Origin: Planctomycetota bacterium
GTDB taxonomy: Bacteria > Planctomycetota > Phycisphaerae > Phycisphaerales > SM1A02
NCBI GenBank assembly: GCA_024226535.1
Contig: JAAELP010000059.1
Span: 1-37,049 of the forward strand
Direction of reading: 5' to 3'
Length of the DNA stretch: 37,049 nucleotides
The position numbers and the translations under genes were made by a program. Every line of letters begins with the position of its first letter. Position 1 is the stretch's first letter. A model generated the notes under the pieces. It had not been told where the DNA came from and searched no databases. It saw nothing but the letters and a program-made list of their open reading frames with translations. Below, one piece after another: positions 31,420-37,049 of the stretch.

Positions 31420-33250
31420 GCGCGAGCAGGAGTACGTCCCCGCCGACGACGCCATCATCGGCGTCGCGTTCAAGTGGTCGCTCGGCGTCATCGCGGTCGT
31501 CGCGGTCGTCGTCGTCGCCGTCGTGCTGTTGCGACGGCAAGGCGCCGAGGCGCCGGCGGTGATCGAGCGCGAGGCGATCGTCGCCCCGGATCGCCTCGAC
31601 CAGGACGCCGAGGAGATGCCGGTGGTCGGTTTCACCGACGTCACCACCGGCGCGGGCATCGGGTTCGTGCACGAGAGCGGCGCGACCGGCGAGAAGCTCC
31701 TCCCGGAGTCGATGGGCGGCGGCTGCGCGTTCCTCGACCACGACGGCGACGGTGACCAGGACCTCCTGCTCGTCAACGCGATGCCGTGGCCGCATGACGC
31801 CGGCGAGGCCCCGGCGCCGACGATGGCGCTGTACCGCAACGACGGCGCGGGGGCCTTCACCGACGTGACGGCGGGCTCGGGTCTCGACGTCGCCTGCCAC
31901 GGCATGGGGGTGGCGACGGCGGACGCAGACGGCGACGGGGACGCGGACGTGTACGTGACTGCCCTCGGCCCCAACCGGCTGTTCCGCAACGATGGCGGTC
32001 GCTTCACGGAGGTCCCCGAAGCCGGCGGCGCGGCCGGCGGTGCCGACCGGTGGAGCACCAGCGCCGGCTTCTTCGACGCCGACGGCGACGGCGATCTCGA
32101 CCTGTTCGTCTGCAACTACGTCGCCTGGTCGCGCGAGCAGGACGTCCGGCTGAACTTCACGCTCAACGGCACGGACCGCGCGTACGGGCCGCCGAAGCTC
32201 TACGAGGGAACGCACTGCTCGCTGTATCGCAACGACGGGTCAGGCGCGTTTACGGACGTGTCGGCGGCGAGCGGGATCGAGGTGAGCAACCCGGCCACCG
32301 GCAAGCCGATGGGCAAGGCGCTCGCCGTCACCTTCGTCGACGTCGACGACGACGGCGACCTGGACATCCTCGTCGCCAACGACACCGTGCAGAACTTCGT
32401 CTTCCGCAACGACGGCGGCGGTGTCTTCGAGGAGATCGGCGCCGTCAGCGGTGTCGCCTTCGACACCATGGGCACCGCGACCGGGGCGATGGGCATGGAT
32501 GCCGGCGACCTTCGCAACGACGGGCGGCTCGGGGTCGGCATCGCGAACTTCGCCAACGAGAGCACCTCGCTGTACGTGCAGCAGGAGCGCGACCCCTGGC
32601 AGTTCGCCGACATGTCCGGCGCCGAGGGCATCGGCTCGCCGAGCCGGCTCAAGCTGAGCTTCGGCCTGTTCTTCTTCGATTACGACCTCGACGGCCGGCT
32701 GGACATGCTCCAGGCCAACGGGCACCTCGAGGACACGATCTCCGAGATCCAGCCGAGCCAGACCTATCGGCAACCGGCGCAGCTCTTCTGGAACCGCGGA
32801 CCGGGAGCGAGATCGTGCTTCGCGGCCGTGCCCGAGGACACGCTCGGCGACCTCGCGCGGCCGGTCGTGGGCCGCGCCGCCGCGTACGCGGACATCGACG
32901 AAGACGGCGACCTCGACGTGGTGATCACCGAAACGGGTGATCGCCCGATGCTCCTGCGCAACGACCAGGACCTCGGTCACCGGTGGGTGCGGCTGAAGCT
33001 CGTGGGCGGGCCGGGCAACCGGGACGCGATCGGCGCGCGGATCGACCTGACCGCCGGCGGCGTGACGCAGCGACGCACCGTGATGCCCACCCGCAGCTAC
33101 CTCTCGCAGATGGAACTCCCGCTCACGTTTGGACTTGGCGACGCGGAGAGCGTGGAGGGGCTCACGATCCGGTGGCCGGACGGGACGCGGGAGACGCGGT
33201 CCGACGTTCCGGTGGGCAAGCTGGCGGTCATCCGGCGCTCGTCATCGTGA
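31412..33250 (+). CDS. Membrane-anchored CRTAC1-like FG-GAP/UnbV protein
   Basis: This 612-residue protein has one N-terminal TM helix (about residues 22-43: FKWSLGVIAVVAVVVVAVVL) and no cleavage site, so it is probably anchored with its bulk outside. FG-GAP/VCBS repeats with six Ca loops of the form DxDxDGxxD follow (DHDGDGDQD, DADGDGDAD, DADGDGDLD, DVDDDGDLD, DYDLDGRLD, DIDEDGDLD). The C-terminal 100 residues are an ASPIC/UnbV domain (AIGARIDLTAGGVTQRR, FGLGDAESVEGLTIRWPDG). The ATG overlaps the cytochrome stop by 8 bases, so it is coupled to it. It ends the operon; no clear terminator is visible in the 244 bases that follow. Confidence 0.92.
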   Translation: MSEREQEYVPADDAIIGVAFKWSLGVIAVVAVVVVAVVLLRRQGAEAPAVIEREAIVAPDRLDQDAEEMPVVGFTDVTTGAGIGFVHESGATGEKLLPESMGGGCAFLDHDGDGDQDLLLVNAMPWPHDAGEAPAPTMALYRNDGAGAFTDVTAGSGLDVACHGMGVATADADGDGDADVYVTALGPNRLFRNDGGRFTEVPEAGGAAGGADRWSTSAGFFDADGDGDLDLFVCNYVAWSREQDVRLNFTLNGTDRAYGPPKLYEGTHCSLYRNDGSGAFTDVSAASGIEVSNPATGKPMGKALAVTFVDVDDDGDLDILVANDTVQNFVFRNDGGGVFEEIGAVSGVAFDTMGTATGAMGMDAGDLRNDGRLGVGIANFANESTSLYVQQERDPWQFADMSGAEGIGSPSRLKLSFGLFFFDYDLDGRLDMLQANGHLEDTISEIQPSQTYRQPAQLFWNRGPGARSCFAAVPEDTLGDLARPVVGRAAAYADIDEDGDLDVVITETGDRPMLLRNDQDLGHRWVRLKLVGGPGNRDAIGARIDLTAGGVTQRRTVMPTRSYLSQMELPLTFGLGDAESVEGLTIRWPDGTRETRSDVPVGKLAVIRRSSS

Positions 33251-33357
33251 ATCGGCGAGCGTCGATGCGAGCGCGCATCATCGGACGTACCCGCGCTGCG
33301 CTATTCGCCCATGTTAACGCGGCGGCGTCTGAACCTCGATTCGGGTGTGTTTTCCCT

Positions 33358-33385
33358 TTGGCGCGTTCTGGAATCGACTTAGAAT
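33358..33385 (+). promoter_or_regulatory. Candidate promoter of the beta-helix protein gene
   Basis: TTGGCG and TAGAAT are separated by 16 bases, a sigma70-like arrangement with 4 of 6 and 5 of 6 consensus matches. It would give a leader of about 100 bases before ATG 33495. Confidence 0.45.
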
Positions 33386-33494
33386 GACCGCGGCGTGACC
33401 GGTAAGTCTGTCGCTCGACGTGTCTTACGTACCGGCTTCCTGAAAGTCCGGGGTTCCGGGGCGCAGCGCTGGGGACGCATCTGGAGGTAGGTGC

Positions 33495-36185
33495 ATGACT
33501 CGCTACACCATCTTCGCCTGCGCGGTGCTTGCGCTGGCGCTTTCGTCGGTTGCCCACGCGGGTCCACCGATCTTCGTCAACGGCGGATGCGGCAGCAACG
33601 CATGGTCCGGGGTGAGCCCGATTTGCGTCGGGCCGGACGGCCCGAAGGCGACGATCCAGGCCGGCATCGATGCGCAGGGCTTGACCGGCCAGGTCAACGT
33701 GGCCGCCGGTACCTACAACGAGGCGATCGATTTCCTCGGCAAGGAGATCACGGTCATCGGCACGGCCGGCGCCGCTTCCACCATCCTCGACGGCAACGGT
33801 CTCGACCTCAGCATCGTGACGTTCAACAGCGGGGAGACGATCACGAGCCAGTTCATCGGTTTCACGCTCCGCAACGGCGAGGGCACGAACGTCGAGATCT
33901 TCCCGCAGGTCTTCCAGCGCTTCGGCGGCGCGCTGCTCTGCGACAACGAGTCGAGCCCGAACATCGAAAGCTGCCTCTTCCAGCAGAACCAGCCCTTCGG
34001 CGTCACCGGCGGGGCCGTGGCCAACATCGACGGCTCGGGGCCGACGTTCCTGGACTGCCATTTCAGCAACAACGACGCCGGCGTCGGCGGGGCCGTGGCG
34101 AACTCCAGCAGCAGCGGCGGCGTGTTCCGCTTCTGCACGTTCATCAGCAACGATGCCCAGACCGGGGCCGGGATGGCCAACTCCGGCAGCAGCAGCCCGG
34201 AGGTCACCAACTGCCTGTTCTACGACAACGTGGCCGACGTCAGCGGTGGCGCGATGCACAACTCGCTGGCGAGCAGCCCGACCGTCGTCAACTGCACCGT
34301 GGTCGAAAACACCGCCCTCGTGGGATTCGGCGGCGGGTTCTTCAACAGCGCGAGCAACCCCGTGATCACGAGCTGCGTGGTCTGGGGCAACACGGACCAG
34401 GACGGCACGGACGCGTCGGCCCAGATCCACGTCTCCACCGGCGGCCCGACCGTGAGCTACTGCTGCGTGCTGGGCGGTTGGTTCGGGGCCGGGGGGAACA
34501 ACGTCTCCGACAACCCGATCTTCGTCAACCCCGGCGCGAACGACTTCCGGCTCGACGACTTCTCGCCGGCGATCGACGCCGGTGACAACGCCGCGGTCCC
34601 CGCCGGCGTCATCACCGACCTCGACACCCTCGATCGCTTCATCAACGACGAGGGCGTGACCGACCTCGGCAACGGCGCGGCGCCGCTCGTGGACATGGGC
34701 GCGTACGAGCGCCAGGCCAACTCCGAGAGCACGTTCGTGCTCGTGCCGGGGCACTTCGGAACGATCCAGGAAGGCATCAACGCCGCGGCGCCGGCGGGCG
34801 CGGAGATCGTCGTCTCGCCCGGCACCTATTTCGAGCAGCTCAACACGCTCGGCAAGGCGGTCAACCTGCACGTGGCGCCGGGTCCCGGCTCAGTCATCGT
34901 CGACGGCGGCGGCTCCGGTGACGTGATCACCATCGACACCCTTGAAGGGCCGACGACGATCCTCGAGGGCCTGACGATTCGCGGCGGCGGCCCTCCGGGA
35001 GGCAGCGGCATCCACATCGACGGGGCGAGCCCCACCGTTCGCGACTGTCTCATCGAGATCAACGACGGCGGGCTCGGCGGCGGCATCCACGTCACGAACC
35101 TGAGCAACCCCATCATCGACGATTGCACGTTCAACGCGAATACCGCGGGGCTGGGCGGCGGCATCTACATCGACGGCCAGAGCCTGCCGACGATCACGGA
35201 CTGCGACTTCCTCGGCAACATCGCCGGCATCGGCGGCGCCATCTACGTTGCCGAGCAGAGCGACGGCTCGATCACGGACTGCCTCTTCGAGGGGAACACC
35301 GCGATCGGCTCGGGCCTCGGCGGGGCGGTCTTCTCCAGCGACAGCTCGGCGCACATGCTGCGGTGCACGTTCCTCGGGAACAACGCCATCAACGGCGGCG
35401 CGCTGCTGCTGGTCACGAGCAGCAGCCCGAACGTCTACAACTGCTTCTTCGCGGGCAACGACGCGGACAACAACGGCGGGGCGATCGCTACGGACACGGC
35501 GAGCTTCCCGGTCATCGCCAACTGCCTGTTCACGGGTAACCGGGGCCGGTTCGGCGGAGCCCTGAGTACGGGCAACGAGTTCGAATCCCCGTCGGTCCGG
35601 GTGGTCGGCTGCACGTTCTCGAACAACATTGCCGAGAACCAGGGCGGTTCGATCTACATGGGCGGCGGCGATGTGCTCGTGGTCAACAGCATCCTCTGGC
35701 AGAACACCCCGGACGAGATCTACGAGATCTTCTCGCCGCCGGGCGTGACCGCGATCTTCAGCGACGTGCAGGGCGGCTGGCCCGGCACGGCGAACCTGAA
35801 CATCAACCCGATGTTCATCGACCCCGACGGACCGGACAACACGCCCGGTACGCTCGACGACAACTTCCGCGTGCCCGCCGGCTCGCCGGTGATCGGCGCG
35901 GGCAACGACTTCTTCATCCCGCCCGGCGCTGATATCTTCGACCTCGACGGGAACCCGCGGGTCGTCGGCACGGTGGACATGGGATGCTACGAGTTGCCGG
36001 GCCCCCCGCCGGCGTGTCCCGCCGACCTCAACGGCAACGGCGACGTGGACTTCGCCGACATCCTCGTGGTCATCGGTGCCTGGGGCTGCGTCACCTGCCC
36101 GGACGAGGATCTGAACAACAACGGGACCGTCGACTTCGCCGACATCCTGTTCATCATCGGCATGTGGGGCCCGTGCCCGCCGTAA
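33495..36185 (+). CDS. Secreted parallel beta-helix protein with dockerin-like tail
   Basis: This 896-residue exported protein begins with a signal peptide (MTRYTIFACAVLALALSSVA, cleavage near AHA-GP). Residues 45 to about 820 are two right-handed beta-helix regions of the pectate-lyase/Pbl type. Each opens with a KATIQAGIDA or FGTIQEGINAAAP motif and then repeats units such as GGAVxN...xxxxxCxFxxN (for example GGIHVTNLSNPIIDDCTFNA). Residues 841-896 are the paired dockerin-like repeat (DLNGNGDVDFADILVVIGAW and DLNNNGTVDFADILFIIGMW). No catalytic residues of a polysaccharide lyase are evident, so it may be structural or carbohydrate-binding. GGAGG seven bases before the ATG supports the start. 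A palindromic terminator follows. Confidence 0.92.
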   Translation: MTRYTIFACAVLALALSSVAHAGPPIFVNGGCGSNAWSGVSPICVGPDGPKATIQAGIDAQGLTGQVNVAAGTYNEAIDFLGKEITVIGTAGAASTILDGNGLDLSIVTFNSGETITSQFIGFTLRNGEGTNVEIFPQVFQRFGGALLCDNESSPNIESCLFQQNQPFGVTGGAVANIDGSGPTFLDCHFSNNDAGVGGAVANSSSSGGVFRFCTFISNDAQTGAGMANSGSSSPEVTNCLFYDNVADVSGGAMHNSLASSPTVVNCTVVENTALVGFGGGFFNSASNPVITSCVVWGNTDQDGTDASAQIHVSTGGPTVSYCCVLGGWFGAGGNNVSDNPIFVNPGANDFRLDDFSPAIDAGDNAAVPAGVITDLDTLDRFINDEGVTDLGNGAAPLVDMGAYERQANSESTFVLVPGHFGTIQEGINAAAPAGAEIVVSPGTYFEQLNTLGKAVNLHVAPGPGSVIVDGGGSGDVITIDTLEGPTTILEGLTIRGGGPPGGSGIHIDGASPTVRDCLIEINDGGLGGGIHVTNLSNPIIDDCTFNANTAGLGGGIYIDGQSLPTITDCDFLGNIAGIGGAIYVAEQSDGSITDCLFEGNTAIGSGLGGAVFSSDSSAHMLRCTFLGNNAINGGALLLVTSSSPNVYNCFFAGNDADNNGGAIATDTASFPVIANCLFTGNRGRFGGALSTGNEFESPSVRVVGCTFSNNIAENQGGSIYMGGGDVLVVNSILWQNTPDEIYEIFSPPGVTAIFSDVQGGWPGTANLNINPMFIDPDGPDNTPGTLDDNFRVPAGSPVIGAGNDFFIPPGADIFDLDGNPRVVGTVDMGCYELPGPPPACPADLNGNGDVDFADILVVIGAWGCVTCPDEDLNNNGTVDFADILFIIGMWGPCPP

Positions 36186-36213
36186 GCCGAGCGATCGAGC
36201 ACGTACCTGAACG

Positions 36214-36248
36214 AACCCTCTCCCGCCGGCGGGAGAGGGTTTCTCTTT
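36214..36248 (+). terminator. Intrinsic terminator after the beta-helix gene
   Basis: AACCCTCTCCCGCC and GGCGGGAGAGGGTT form a perfect 14-base palindrome, folding with a tight CCGG turn, followed by TCTCTTT. It lies 28 bases after the stop. Confidence 0.88.
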
Positions 36249-36370
36249 GCCCAGACCGTGCAGACCGACTCGATCGCGGCATTCGGCGCGCGGCCCCCCC
36301 TTTGCCGCGCCGATACAAATCGTACGGTCTTCCTCAGGCGCCTTTCCGCTTCAAGAGGAGGGAGGGATCC

Positions 36371-36862
36371 GTGGGGATTCTCATCAACAAGTCGAAGCTC
36401 AAGGCAGCCGCGGGGTCGATGCACCAGTTCTGCGGCGCCGTGCGTGGTGTCTTCATTCGCCCCGTCACCGATGACGTCGTCGAAGCCGCGACGGTCTTCC
36501 TGTACGAGCACGTCGCCCGCGAGGTGTTCGGCAACCGGTTCGCCACGGAGCTGCGTCGCGAGGCGCGACTTCACTACCGGTCCTCACCCGCGACGACGGT
36601 CGAGCAACGCGTCGATCGCCTCGCGCGCAACGTGGACGTCCTCCGCCGCCACGCCGACCGCATCGGCCCCGCCGGCTCCGCCCACGAGCAGTACACGCGT
36701 CACGTGCACAACGTCATCCGCGCCCTCCTCATCGAGGCCAACGCCCCGCACAACGACCCGGAGCTGATCAAGGGCACGTTCTCGCGGTTCGAGAGCGTCA
36801 TCCGCCGCGTGAAGGACCACCTGGTCGGCATCAAGCGCCAGAGCAAGTACGTGATGCGGTAG
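36371..36862 (+). CDS. Small hypothetical protein
   Basis: This 163-residue protein shows no domain I recognise. It has no signal peptide or TM segment and looks alpha-helical and cytoplasmic, with basic, Arg/His-rich helices (for example TVEQRVDRLARNVDVLRRHA) and a Lys/Arg-rich end (VKDHLVGIKRQSKYVMR). A role with nucleic acid is conceivable from charge alone. GTG 36371 is chosen because AGGAGG lies 8 bases upstream in a purine-rich run. The frame extends upstream without a stop, but across the terminator of the preceding gene, so longer versions are unlikely. It appears to be a single-gene unit. Confidence 0.72.
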   Translation: MGILINKSKLKAAAGSMHQFCGAVRGVFIRPVTDDVVEAATVFLYEHVAREVFGNRFATELRREARLHYRSSPATTVEQRVDRLARNVDVLRRHADRIGPAGSAHEQYTRHVHNVIRALLIEANAPHNDPELIKGTFSRFESVIRRVKDHLVGIKRQSKYVMR

Positions 36863-36894
36863 CGCGCTCGGTGCCACGGACCACGGGTCCCCGA

Positions 36895-37016
36895 ATGTCG
36901 GCACAAGCCCCCCTTGCGCGAGAGCGAGGATCCGTCCCGTAGGGCGGTCCGCGAAATGTCCGCACAAGCCACCCTGGCAGGGCGGCGCGGATCCGACCCG
37001 TAGAGCTGTCGGCGGA
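36895..37016. repeat. Tandem intergenic repeat, two copies of about 61 bases
   Basis: ATGTCGGCACAAGCC at 36895 recurs as ATGTCCGCACAAGCC at 36956. The match continues through GGATCCG, CCCGTAG and GTCsGCG blocks in each copy, with scattered substitutions. It follows the hypothetical gene and may extend beyond the window. It holds no gene. Confidence 0.7.
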
Positions 37017-37049
37017 CGGCGCGCCAAAGACAAAAGAACACGACCACGA

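Noticed and set aside
29326..32115. Minus-strand open frame of about 930 codons
   Set aside because: It is antisense to the pentahaem cytochrome and FG-GAP genes; it shows repetitive Val/Glu/Arg composition and no domain.
33251..33494. tRNA or small RNA gene
   Set aside because: No cloverleaf or clear terminator is visible; a promoter and an imperfect inverted repeat (CCGGTAAG with CTTACGTACCGG) explain the structure.

Overview
The window is high-GC bacterial DNA, about two thirds G+C by eye, with densely packed genes. It most resembles a Planctomycetes genome of the Phycisphaerae type. The main clue is that four secreted proteins end in paired dockerin-like repeats of the form DLNGNGxVDFADIL..IxxWGPC, a tail I associate with that group. 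CRTAC1-type FG-GAP/UnbV proteins, TPR proteins and a kinase-derived TPR receptor fit the same origin. The assignment is inference; the window has no rRNA or other marker gene.

Region 1 (1-12632) is dominated by tryptophan catabolism. After a partial secreted protein (minus strand) and a divergent CDP-alcohol phosphatidyltransferase come 3-hydroxyanthranilate dioxygenase, ACMS decarboxylase, kynureninase and a CDF metal transporter, all on the plus strand. A minus-strand secreted dockerin-tailed protein interrupts the run. Plus-strand kynurenine 3-monooxygenase, tryptophan 2,3-dioxygenase, an unknown zinc-ribbon/pentad-repeat protein, arylformamidase and a RidA-type 2-aminomuconate deaminase follow. 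Converging on them are an aldehyde dehydrogenase (2-aminomuconate semialdehyde dehydrogenase by context) and an atypical SDR. Together these enzymes give an apparently complete aerobic route from tryptophan through kynurenine, 3-hydroxykynurenine, 3-hydroxyanthranilate, ACMS and 2-aminomuconate semialdehyde to 2-aminomuconate and its deaminated product. No quinolinate phosphoribosyltransferase is present, so the role looks catabolic.

Region 2 (12670-16915) holds a lipoprotein with an Asp/Ala-rich tail encoded by a hexanucleotide tandem repeat, a secreted SGNH-like hydrolase, and a divergent membrane protein. That membrane protein is a kinase C-lobe without an N-lobe and with a destroyed catalytic loop, followed by a TM helix, coiled coil and TPRs. 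A repeat-rich intergenic segment follows.

Region 3 (16916-24217) has a minus-strand pair (TPR membrane protein and CRTAC1-like lipoprotein) and two plus-strand exported dockerin-tailed proteins. One of the two carries two CxxCH haem motifs and the other is an FG-GAP propeller. A strong intrinsic terminator closes the block.

Region 4 (24243-33250) looks like one tightly packed operon: a nitrilase-family amidohydrolase, a TPR + FG-GAP + UnbV lipoprotein, a membrane-anchored pentahaem cytochrome c with a TPR tail, and a membrane-anchored FG-GAP/UnbV protein. This is the best candidate here for an undescribed system, plausibly a cell-surface redox assembly.

Region 5 (33495-37049) has a large secreted beta-helix protein with a dockerin-like tail and its terminator, a small hypothetical gene, and a tandem intergenic repeat at the right edge. 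I saw no tRNA, rRNA, CRISPR array or intact insertion sequence.
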